Counted from the first letter of the stretch, positions 1 to 5,036 are shown. The stretch is DNA of 5,073 nucleotides from Candidatus Rifleibacteriota bacterium (GCA_017526725.1 JAFXRA010000135.1:1-5073), one strand, 5' to 3'. A program made the numbers and translations. Notes: a model not told the origin generated them from the sequence alone.

Positions 1-1
1 A

Positions 2-1321
2 AGACTAGAAACCCAACTTGGGCGTAGAATTATTTTTAATCTGGCGACAAATGACCAATTGATGGAAGCCATAAAGCGCAATTATCTTGGAAACGAAGAT
101 ATGCTCAGCAGTATGCGCTACATTGAAGATTATAAAGTAGATTCAATGCTTGATACTGTTGATCCTGACGATGCTCTTCTAGAAAGCGGACCTATAGTAA
201 AATTTGTTAATCAGGTCTTAATTGGAGCTATAAAAGAACGTGCATCAGATATTCATATTGAACGTGATGGTCATGATTTTCATATAAGATATCGCATAGA
301 TGGTATTTTAAAAACCATGTTCAGACCAAAACTTAGCCTGCATCCTATGATTACTTCAAGAATCAAGGTTATGGCTAAACTTGATGTCAGTGAACATAGA
401 ATTCCTCAAGATGGCAGAATAATGTTTGATGCCGAAGGTAGAAAGGTTGACCTTCGTGTTGCGGTTTGTCCTTGTATTGACGGCGAAAATATTGTTCTAA
501 GAATTTTAAATAGTCAAAGTAAAGCTCCAGAGCTGGAAAAACTTGGATTTTCTGAAAACAGCTTAGAAAAAGTAAATGAATTGATATCTCATAATTTTGG
601 TTTAATTCTTGTTGCTGGTCAGACTGGTTCTGGTAAAACTACTACACTTTATTCTATTTTACAGAAGCTTAATCAGGAAAGTGTAAAAATAATTACTCTT
701 GAAGACCCGGTTGAAATCAGACTTCCAACATTAAATCAGATTCAGGTTAACCCAAAAGTTGATTTGACTTTTGCATCAGGGCTTCGTTCTATTCTTCGTA
801 TGGACCCGGATGTCATTCTAGTCGGAGAAATCCGTGACCAGGAAACTGCTATGCTGGCAACTAATGCAGCTATGACAGGTCACCTGGTTTTCTCTACTGT
901 TCACTGCGGTAATACTTCTGAAGTTCCTGTAAGACTTGCAGAAATGGGGGTAGAACCCTATTTAACAGCTAACGTTCTTCTTGGAATGATTTCACAAAGA
1001 CTTGTAAGAGTTAACTGTACACATTGTCTTGCAGAGGAAGAAGTTCCAGCAGAACTTAAAGAAAAATTAGGTATAAACTTTAAAACTTTTGCAGGCAAAG
1101 GTTGTGCAGCTTGTGCAGGTATAGGTTACAGAGGCAGAAGCTGTATAGAAGAAATAACTATTGTAAATTCCGAAATTCGTAAAAAAATAATAGAAAGAGC
1201 AACTAGTCAGGAACTTGAAGCAACTGCTGTTCAACAAGGAACAATAGTTCTGAAAGAAGCAGGACTTAACAAGCTTCGTAGCCATATCACTAGTGCTACA
1301 GAACTGGCCAGAGTACTTTAA
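2..1321 (+). CDS. gspE: Assembly ATPase of GspE/PilB family, 5' end cut by window
   Basis: Hexameric cytoplasmic ATPase that powers (pseudo)pilus assembly. The frame is open to the window edge, and the codons before the first TTG/ATG (59-64) read like the end of the family's N-terminal domain (a GRRIIFNLAT stretch leading into LMEAIKRNYLG), so translation starts upstream and 439 residues are visible. Seen in order: RASDIHIE of the first ATPase half (about 239-262), Walker A GQTGSGKTT (617-643), the Asp box IITLEDPVE (689-715), Walker B with VGEIRD (806-838), and the His box TGHLVFSTVH (from 875). A zinc-type CxxC-x25-CxxC follows (first Cys 1016-1018, last Cys 1112-1114). All catalytic motifs are intact, so it should be active. 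The tetracysteine and the gene order favour GspE/PilB over the retraction ATPase PilT. GspE and PilB cannot be separated on this evidence; gspE is chosen from the neighbouring H-I-J-like genes. Confidence 0.93.
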   Translation, partial: RLETQLGRRIIFNLATNDQLMEAIKRNYLGNEDMLSSMRYIEDYKVDSMLDTVDPDDALLESGPIVKFVNQVLIGAIKERASDIHIERDGHDFHIRYRIDGILKTMFRPKLSLHPMITSRIKVMAKLDVSEHRIPQDGRIMFDAEGRKVDLRVAVCPCIDGENIVLRILNSQSKAPELEKLGFSENSLEKVNELISHNFGLILVAGQTGSGKTTTLYSILQKLNQESVKIITLEDPVEIRLPTLNQIQVNPKVDLTFASGLRSILRMDPDVILVGEIRDQETAMLATNAAMTGHLVFSTVHCGNTSEVPVRLAEMGVEPYLTANVLLGMISQRLVRVNCTHCLAEEEVPAELKEKLGINFKTFAGKGCAACAGIGYRGRSCIEEITIVNSEIRKKIIERATSQELEATAVQQGTIVLKEAGLNKLRSHITSATELARVL

Positions 1322-1327
1322 AAGGAG
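1321..1327 (+). promoter_or_regulatory. Shine-Dalgarno site of the platform gene
   Basis: AAAGGAG lies 6 nt before the ATG at 1334, and its first base is the last base of the ATPase stop codon. This is the strongest ribosome binding site in the operon; it fixes the start of the platform gene and supports coupled translation. Confidence 0.8.
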
Positions 1328-1333
1328 CATAAT

Positions 1334-2554
1334 ATGGCTTTTTATCAATATCAAGCAAAAGATTCTGAAGGGAAAATAATAACAGATAAAATAGAAGCAG
1401 AAAACCAGTCTGTTGCTGTAAATATTCTAGAAAGTAAAGGTTACTTAATTACTTCTATTGATGAAGTAAAAGAAGAAGGTCAGGTTCTTGATACTGACTT
1501 AAACTTATTTAACCGAAGAGTTTCATCAGAAACTATATCAACTTTTCTTATACAGCTTTCTATAATGATAAAATGTGGCGTTAGCTTGGCAGAAGCATTG
1601 CAGTCTTTGGAACATGGTGAAGATAACCCCACTTTTAAAAGCTGCTTAGAAGATTTAAGAAGCCGAGTTTATAATGGTGCTTCTTTCTCAGAAGCTTTAA
1701 GTCACCATATGGATATTTTCGATAAATTCACCGTTGCTATGGTACGTGTAGGTGAAACAGGCGGTGTTCTGGAACAGGTTTTGGTTAAACTTGCTGCAAG
1801 CAGTAAACGTAGAACAGCGTTGAAAGGTCAGATTATAGGTGCCTTAGCTTACCCTTGTGTTTTGTTAATAGTTGCAGGAATAGTTTTATTGGTTCTTATG
1901 GGCTTTGCTGTTCCTAGATTTGCTGAATTATTTTCAAAAGCAGGTTTGGAATTACCAATAGCTACCAAAATACTCATTTCTGTAAGTAATTTTGTATCAG
2001 CCAACTGGATTGCAGTTTTGGTTGGTTTTGTAGTATTGATAGTATTGTTGGTTTATTATGCTATAACAGAAAGTGGTCGCAACACGCTGGTAGAAACATC
2101 TCTAAGTATACCAGTAATAAGAGATGTTACCAAAAGATTTTTTGTTGTTCAGATTTCTGAATCAATGGGGCTTTTGTTGCAGGCTGGCGTTCCATTAAGA
2201 GAATTACTATTGGCTATAGAAAATACCATGACTATACCAACTCCTAAGGCAACTGTACAGAAAATGAAACAATATATCGATCAGGGTAGCAATTTAAAAG
2301 CAGCTCTGGAAAACGATCCTATATTCCCTCCAATGGCCCAGAAACTTATTGAAACTGGTGAAACCACAGGGACGATGGATTCTATGTTCAATGAAATAGC
2401 TACCTATTATGATGAACAGCTTAATGCCGCTATTAAAGCAGCTTTAAGTATTATGGAACCCTGTCTTATTGTAATAATGGCGGTTTTAGTTGGCTTTATC
2501 ATGATTGCAGTATTCATACCTCTATTCAAGATGAGTTTCATAAGACCTAACTAA
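1334..2554 (+). CDS. gspF: Inner-membrane platform protein, GspF/PilC family
   Basis: Polytopic inner-membrane protein that links the assembly ATPase to pilins during fibre growth. It has 406 residues, the usual family length. A soluble N-terminal segment (about 1-65, beginning MAFYQYQAKD) precedes two T2SSF repeats (about 68-192 and 270-395). Each repeat carries the family's Gly-Glu-Thr signature: RVGETGGVLEQ at 138-148 and ETGETTGTMDS at 340-350. Membrane segments are predicted by eye at about 166-192, 224-243 and 371-397, giving the typical three-pass layout. The ATG is fixed by the AAAGGAG site 6 nt upstream. It starts 12 bp after the ATPase stop, and its own stop touches the next ATG, so it sits inside one operon. 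Nothing is missing or broken. GspF and PilC are not separable here. Confidence 0.93.
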   Translation: MAFYQYQAKDSEGKIITDKIEAENQSVAVNILESKGYLITSIDEVKEEGQVLDTDLNLFNRRVSSETISTFLIQLSIMIKCGVSLAEALQSLEHGEDNPTFKSCLEDLRSRVYNGASFSEALSHHMDIFDKFTVAMVRVGETGGVLEQVLVKLAASSKRRTALKGQIIGALAYPCVLLIVAGIVLLVLMGFAVPRFAELFSKAGLELPIATKILISVSNFVSANWIAVLVGFVVLIVLLVYYAITESGRNTLVETSLSIPVIRDVTKRFFVVQISESMGLLLQAGVPLRELLLAIENTMTIPTPKATVQKMKQYIDQGSNLKAALENDPIFPPMAQKLIETGETTGTMDSMFNEIATYYDEQLNAAIKAALSIMEPCLIVIMAVLVGFIMIAVFIPLFKMSFIRPN

Positions 2555-2962
2555 ATGGTATTAAAAATGAGTAAGAATATAAAACAAACTAAGGGTTTTA
2601 CTTTAATGGAACTTCTGCTTGTTATTGCTGTATTAGCAATATTAGCAGCGGTAAGCATGCCTTATATCAGCGAGGCATATCTTACAATGAACGATGGACC
2701 TGCAGAGCAAATGACTGTAAATCTCATATCTTCCGCTAGAAGTATGGCTATTGCAGGCCGGGTAAATGAATCTACAATAACCTTTAAAAAAGATGGAACA
2801 ATAACGATTGGTGATAATTCTTACAAATTACCATCAAATTTTTCAATCGATATTTCTTCAGATAAAAGTTTTACTTTTGAATTAGATGGTAAGGTTAGTC
2901 CACAAAACCAAACAATAACAATTAAAAGGGAAGGTTATTCTAAAGCAATAGCCGTTAAATAA
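2555..2962 (+). CDS. gspH: Minor pseudopilin, GspH/FimT-like
   Basis: Short prepilin-type protein (135 residues) expected to be cleaved by a prepilin peptidase and to sit in the inner membrane or fibre tip. The class III signal ends in Gly14; the mature protein starts FTLMELLLV with Glu at +5 and Pro at +22. The C-terminal half alternates short beta strands and reads like the GspH/FimT fold: ITI and a YKLP turn, then FTFELDGKV, then ITIKREG and AIAV at the end. The assignment rests on this pattern and on gene order, not on a search. The start is uncertain. ATG 2555 abuts the previous stop and gives a 14-residue leader; ATG 2567 gives a 10-residue leader (MSKNIKQTKG). Neither has a Shine-Dalgarno sequence, so reinitiation after the platform gene is likely. 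Its mature helix matches that of the 4536-5036 protein at 17 of 22 positions. Confidence 0.75.
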   Translation: MVLKMSKNIKQTKGFTLMELLLVIAVLAILAAVSMPYISEAYLTMNDGPAEQMTVNLISSARSMAIAGRVNESTITFKKDGTITIGDNSYKLPSNFSIDISSDKSFTFELDGKVSPQNQTITIKREGYSKAIAVK

Positions 2963-2964
2963 AA

Positions 2965-3414
2965 ATGAAAAAGAGAATTAATAGATTCGGGCTTACGTTA
3001 ATAGAATTAGTAGTAGCTTTACCTATGCTTGCTTTTATTTTTCTGGGAATAGCTTATATGATAGCTGTAACAGGTGATTTTACTTCAACAGAAATAGCGA
3101 AAGCCAAGACTCAGACTGCCGCGAATAATATTTTGATGATTATGAAAGCTGAAAAATATTCAAAACTAGGTGATATATTAGGTTTTATTGAAACAGTTGA
3201 CAATAATGGTAATCATAAAGTAGTCAATGGAGTCGTAATACCTAAGAATTCAATGGTTCATCCTGATGGAACCACGAATTTGAAACTATTTTTAGAAGAA
3301 CAAACACCTGATGCTGGTTCTAATATATCAAGCGGTAATAAAATCTGTGTAATTAAAGTTACAGCTCCAGATTTTAATGACATTCAAACCGAAATAAAAA
3401 CGGTTTCATTTTGA
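2965..3414 (+). CDS. Minor pseudopilin, GspI/PilV-like position
   Basis: Prepilin-like protein of 149 residues. The leader MKKRINRFG ends in Gly9, followed by LTLIELVVAL, so the +1 residue is Leu rather than the usual Phe, and Glu is at +5. The hydrophobic helix (about 10-35) contains Pro at +11, which is unusual because pilin helices normally carry proline near +22. After the helix comes a TEIAKAKTQTAANNILMIMKAEKY stretch that continues the helix, as in GspI/PilV proteins; the C-terminal half is not recognisable to me. The ATG lies 2 bp after the previous stop and has no Shine-Dalgarno sequence, so coupled translation is likely. The prepilin class is clear; the GspI-like role is inferred from its place between GspH-like and GspJ-like genes. 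Confidence 0.72.
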   Translation: MKKRINRFGLTLIELVVALPMLAFIFLGIAYMIAVTGDFTSTEIAKAKTQTAANNILMIMKAEKYSKLGDILGFIETVDNNGNHKVVNGVVIPKNSMVHPDGTTNLKLFLEEQTPDAGSNISSGNKICVIKVTAPDFNDIQTEIKTVSF

Positions 3415-3429
3415 GGTTAATATAATATA

Positions 3430-3870
3430 ATGAATAAAAAAGCTTTTACACTATTAGAATTGATGCTGGTTACTGTTATATTAGCGATAATAGCTACTAG
3501 TGCTATTCCATTTATGATTAATTCTTTTGGGGGCTTTAATCGTATTACTACTCAAGAAACCATGATTAATTCATTACAGGAAATAAGCTCGGTTATAAGT
3601 CGAAGAATAATATTCGATAATGAGTCTTCAAGTGTTGATCACCTTAATGAAATTATAAACTCTTTTGCTAACAGTTCGACAACAAATAGCTACGACTTAG
3701 CCAATGGAATATCAATCAATAAGTTAACTGCTAGCGACGTAACATCTTGTACATATACTCAAGGCAGTATCACAAAAACAATACCTAATTGTATTAGAAT
3801 TACTCTGACAGCAACTAAAAATGATTCTGAACATAAGCTTAGTTTTATTGTTTTTCCTGCGATTGAATAA
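3430..3870 (+). CDS. Minor pseudopilin, GspJ/PilW-like position, Ala at -1
   Basis: Prepilin-like protein of 146 residues, last gene of the operon. The signal is only five residues (MNKKA), followed by FTLLELMLV with Glu at +5 and Pro at +22. The residue before the cleavage site is Ala5, not the near-invariant Gly. The helix covers about 6-28. A polar stretch TTQETMINSLQEISSVISRR follows, like the N-terminal helix extension of GspJ/PilW proteins. Cys107 and Cys121 are the only cysteines and could form a C-terminal disulfide loop, as in many pilins. A weak GAGGT (3413-3417) overlaps the previous stop, 12 nt before the ATG. The prepilin class is secure; the J-like role is inferred from gene order. 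The protein is shorter than usual for GspJ/PilW. Confidence 0.72.
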   Translation: MNKKAFTLLELMLVTVILAIIATSAIPFMINSFGGFNRITTQETMINSLQEISSVISRRIIFDNESSSVDHLNEIINSFANSSTTNSYDLANGISINKLTASDVTSCTYTQGSITKTIPNCIRITLTATKNDSEHKLSFIVFPAIE

Positions 3871-3902
3871 AAGAATTTTATAATTAGATAATTAAAAATA
3901 AG

Positions 3903-3923
3903 TTAGAATAATCTAATTTTTTT
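3903..3923 (+). terminator. Weak AT-rich hairpin with T-run after the operon
   Basis: TTAGA (3903-3907) pairs with TCTAA (3912-3916) around a 4-nt loop and runs into seven T residues (3917-3923). An alternative 8-bp stem joins 3882-3889 with 3911-3918. The stem is short and nearly GC-free, so it would end transcription poorly; the stronger hairpins downstream are better operon terminators. Confidence 0.25.
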
Positions 3924-3924
3924 C

Positions 3925-3953
3925 TTGATATTTTAAGTTTTTCAATGTATATT
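3925..3953 (+). promoter_or_regulatory. Candidate sigma-70 promoter in the intergenic region
   Basis: TTGATA (3925-3930) and TATATT (3948-3953) are each one base from consensus and are 17 bp apart. Transcription would start near 3960. No open reading frame follows before the terminators at 4010-4100, so the product would be a short RNA. In such AT-rich DNA a match like this can arise by chance. Confidence 0.35.
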
Positions 3954-4009
3954 TAACTCTGAAAGATAAACAAAGAATATTTATCTTCCCTAATACTTTG
4001 CAAGAAGCA

Positions 4010-4043
4010 GTTAAACGCGAATTAATTTCGTTTAACCTTTTTT
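4010..4043 (+). terminator. Rho-independent terminator candidate, first of two
   Basis: GTTAAACG (4010-4017) and CGTTTAAC (4029-4036) form a perfect 8-bp stem with an 11-nt loop, followed after one C by six T residues (4038-4043). It could end the operon that closes at 3870 or the candidate small RNA. Confidence 0.55.
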
Positions 4044-4068
4044 GGTAGTCAATAAATTTTTTTTATTT

Positions 4069-4100
4069 AATCCCTTGGTACACCCCAAGGGATTTTTTTT
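4069..4100 (+). terminator. Strong rho-independent terminator
   Basis: AATCCCTTGG (4069-4078) pairs perfectly with CCAAGGGATT (4085-4094) around a 6-nt loop, and eight T residues follow the GC-rich stem (4093-4100). This is the clearest terminator in the window. It separates the operon and the region downstream of it from the hairpin element and the pilin promoter. Confidence 0.85.
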
Positions 4101-4133
4101 ATGTCATTTAAATAATCAATGTTTCAAGATGTA

Positions 4134-4148
4134 GCGCCCTCCAGGCGC
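4134..4148. repeat. Hairpin a, TCC apex, GTAG foot
   Basis: GCGCC (4134-4138) pairs with GGCGC (4144-4148). With a TCC loop (4140-4142) the closing pair would be a C-A mismatch (4139/4143). It is preceded by GTA and followed by ATTAAT, as hairpin c is (there with one extra base), so it looks like a third copy of the same hairpin type. Its left arm is also the left terminal inverted repeat, so it competes with the closing stem. Confidence 0.7.
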
Positions 4149-4169
4149 ATTAATTATATATCATCTATT

Positions 4170-4194
4170 CCGTGGGTGTCAAAGACACCCACGG
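4170..4194. repeat. Hairpin b, 11-bp stem with AAA loop
   Basis: CCGTGGGTGTC (4170-4180) and GACACCCACGG (4184-4194) pair perfectly around AAA. It is the first hairpin of the left unit; its relative is hairpin e read on the opposite strand, from which it differs by five compensated base pairs. Confidence 0.9.
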
Positions 4195-4229
4195 TTATTA
4201 AAGTAGTGACTTCCAGTCACTATTAATAA
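4195..4229. repeat. Hairpin c, TCC loop, extended stem
   Basis: TAGTGACT (4204-4211) and AGTCACTA (4215-4222) pair around TCC. TTATTAA (4195-4201) and TTAATAA (4223-4229) extend the stem past a 2-nt bulge (4202-4203), giving 15 bp in total. It is the second hairpin of the left unit. Confidence 0.88.
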
Positions 4230-4242
4230 ACTTCTGTATTTG

Positions 4243-4261
4243 TTGTGTCTGGAAGACACAA
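4243..4261. repeat. Hairpin d, GGA loop
   Basis: TTGTGTCT (4243-4250) and AGACACAA (4254-4261) pair perfectly around GGA. Read on the minus strand it is a TCC-loop hairpin and the counterpart of hairpin c, with two compensated base-pair changes. Confidence 0.88.
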
Positions 4262-4270
4262 TTTCAATAA

Positions 4271-4295
4271 CCTAGGGCAACTTTGTTGCCCTAGG
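4271..4295. repeat. Hairpin e, 11-bp stem with TTT loop
   Basis: CCTAGGGCAAC (4271-4281) and GTTGCCCTAGG (4285-4295) pair perfectly around TTT. On the minus strand it has an AAA loop and matches hairpin b in stem length, loop and conserved CC, GGG, C positions. Confidence 0.9.
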
Positions 4296-4304
4296 AATAG
4301 AATC

Positions 4305-4365
4305 CAATCCATAAAGATCCTCCCTCAAACAACAAATTTTTTTGTTGGTTGAGGGAGGTGGATTG
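4305..4365. repeat. Hairpin f, long stem in the right half
   Basis: Arms 4319-4336 and 4341-4358 (18 nt each) pair around TTTT with one mismatch (A4329 against G4348). CAATCCA (4305-4311) and TGGATTG (4359-4365) add 7 bp outside a one-sided 7-nt bulge (4312-4318). It is the longest single hairpin of the element. Confidence 0.85.
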
Positions 4366-4374
4366 CGTAAGCAA
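4363..4374. repeat. Hairpin g, short stem with GTAA tetraloop
   Basis: TTGC (4363-4366) and GCAA (4371-4374) pair around GTAA, a GNRA-type loop on the + strand. It shares bases with the outer stem of hairpin f, so both cannot form fully at once. Confidence 0.5.
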
Positions 4375-4385
4375 GACGGAGGGGG

Positions 4386-4406
4386 CTGATTGCTAAAAGC
4401 AATCAG
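4386..4406. repeat. Hairpin h, 9-bp stem with AAA loop
   Basis: CTGATTGCT (4386-4394) and AGCAATCAG (4398-4406) pair perfectly around AAA. It sits directly inside the right terminal inverted repeat. Its stem is not recognisably related to hairpins b and e apart from the loop. Confidence 0.85.
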
Positions 4407-4439
4407 AGGAGGGCGCTACAATAATAAAATTTTTTTTTC

Positions 4440-4468
4440 TTGACTCTGATGCTGAAAAATGATATAAC
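4440..4468 (+). promoter_or_regulatory. Sigma-70-type promoter of the pilin-like gene
   Basis: TTGACT (4440-4445) and TATAAC (4463-4468), each one base from consensus, are separated by 17 bp. TG at 4460-4461 gives an extended -10. Nine T residues (4430-4438) lie just upstream of the -35 and could act like an UP element. Transcription would start near 4475, leaving a 5' untranslated region of about 60 nt. A dedicated strong promoter fits an abundant fibre subunit. Confidence 0.75.
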
Positions 4469-4520
4469 ACACCTCGTGAATTTGGGTACAATGTTTTACA
4501 AATTTTAATTTAAATTTAAA

Positions 4521-4526
4521 AAGGAA
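4521..4526 (+). promoter_or_regulatory. Ribosome binding site of the pilin-like gene
   Basis: AAGGAA within an A-rich stretch lies about 10 nt before the ATG at 4536 and supports that start. The leader upstream (4501-4520) contains only A and T, so it should be unstructured and open to ribosomes. Confidence 0.65.
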
Positions 4527-4535
4527 ACGTACATA

Positions 4536-5036
4536 ATGAACAGAAAAGGTTTTACATTGATGGAACTCTTACTCGTTGTTGCAGTTCTTGCTATCGTTGC
4601 TGCAGCAGCTGCTCCAACATTCTTCGGCGGTGCTCAGGATGCTATGAACGAAGCAAAGAAAGCTTCTTTCATGTCTGCTTATCAGAATGCTATGTCTGGT
4701 GCAAACATAATGACTTCTATTGCTGCTAGCAAAGGTGTTTTACCTGCTGATGACCAAGATTTAACATCAACAGCTCTTGATGGTAAAAAATTAAATGATT
4801 ATGCTCCTTTATCTGCTCGTATTTTCAAGAATAGAGCTGGTACTCAAAACTATGCTTTTGGTATTTATTATAAAAAAGCAACTAATACTGAATCTTCTAA
4901 AGTTGTTGCTTTCTATAATACCATTGAAAATACTACTACTGAACCAACTTACGCTGCTGCTAATGAAATTGCTGATCCAAACGATGCAACTAATGGTTTA
5001 GAAAAGAAATGGAAAACCATTAATGGTGATAACTAA
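4536..5036 (+). CDS. Prepilin-like protein, probable major (GspG-like) fibre subunit
   Basis: Protein of 166 residues with a five-residue class III leader (MNRKG) and mature start FTLMELLLVVAVLAIVAAAAAP, with Glu at +5 and Pro at +22. The N-terminal helix spans about 6-28 and continues into a polar AQDAMNEAKKASFMSAYQNA helix. The protein has no cysteine, so it has no pilin disulfide loop; the only Trp (159) is near the end. The C-terminal half is rich in Asn, Thr and Ala. It lacks the clear glycine/proline pattern after the helix that I expect in classical GspG, so the G-like role is inferred from its strong promoter, good ribosome binding site, many GCT alanine codons and its place beside the E-F-H-I-J-like operon. 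It could instead be a type IV pilin. The prepilin class is certain. Confidence 0.85.
   Translation: MNRKGFTLMELLLVVAVLAIVAAAAAPTFFGGAQDAMNEAKKASFMSAYQNAMSGANIMTSIAASKGVLPADDQDLTSTALDGKKLNDYAPLSARIFKNRAGTQNYAFGIYYKKATNTESSKVVAFYNTIENTTTEPTYAAANEIADPNDATNGLEKKWKTINGDN

Larger units (their letters stand above)
3960..4100 (+). ncRNA. Candidate small RNA or structured operon 3' end
   Basis: A promoter-like sequence (3925-3953) and a strong terminator (4069-4100) frame about 140 nt without a coding frame. Three hairpins lie in series: AAGATAAA/TTTATCTT (3963-3970 with 3980-3987), GTTAAACG/CGTTTAAC (4010-4017 with 4029-4036), and the terminator stem. If the middle hairpin terminates, the RNA would be about 85 nt. 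I recognise no known RNA family. It may equally be the untranslated 3' end of the pseudopilin operon. Confidence 0.3.
4130..4420. repeat. Composite hairpin-rich repeat element with 13-bp terminal inverted repeat
   Basis: TGTAGCGCCCTCC (4130-4142) is the exact reverse complement of 4408-4420. Between these ends almost all GC-rich sequence belongs to hairpins, most with 3-nt loops: 4134-4148, 4170-4194, 4195-4229, 4243-4261, 4271-4295, 4319-4358, 4363-4374 and 4386-4406. The linkers are AT-rich. There is no credible open reading frame, no transposase, and no target-site duplication directly at the ends. It could be a non-autonomous mobile repeat, a dispersed intergenic repeat, or a structured RNA/DNA region acting on the downstream promoter. 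The structure is seen; the function is unknown. Confidence 0.85.

Noticed and set aside
59..64. TTG/ATG as the ATPase start
   Set aside because: The frame stays open to the window edge and the upstream codons match the family's N-terminal domain. A start here would remove that domain, and no Shine-Dalgarno sequence precedes it.
1067..1354. Open frame of 95 codons on the minus strand
   Set aside because: It lies opposite the ATPase 3' end and the start of the platform gene, has a low-complexity Cys/Ser/Phe/Tyr-rich translation, and has no ribosome binding site. It is a shadow of the real genes.
3421..3426. Perfect TATAAT just before the third pseudopilin gene
   Set aside because: It is 3 bp from the ATG, has no -35 match at 16-18 bp, and lies in very AT-rich DNA. 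Chance is the simplest explanation.
3998..4012. Resemblance of AAGAAGCAG to the SRP RNA domain IV loop
   Set aside because: Only the AGCAG side is present. The matching 5' strand and the GGAA-type tetraloop stem are missing.
4130..4420. CRISPR array or integron attC sites
   Set aside because: The hairpins differ in sequence, with no identical direct repeats or regular spacers as in CRISPR. No attC core-site sequence (GTTRRRY-like with its partner) was found, and there is no integrase or cas gene.
4105..4445. Target-site duplication flanking the hairpin element
   Set aside because: The bases directly outside 4130 (CAAGA) and 4420 (ATAAT) do not match. Similar A/T words further away are expected by chance.
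4795..5001. Open frame of 68 codons inside the pilin-like gene, other frame
   Set aside because: The translation is almost only Leu, Ile and Met, as expected from a frameshifted reading of codons with T in the middle or wobble position. There is no start context.
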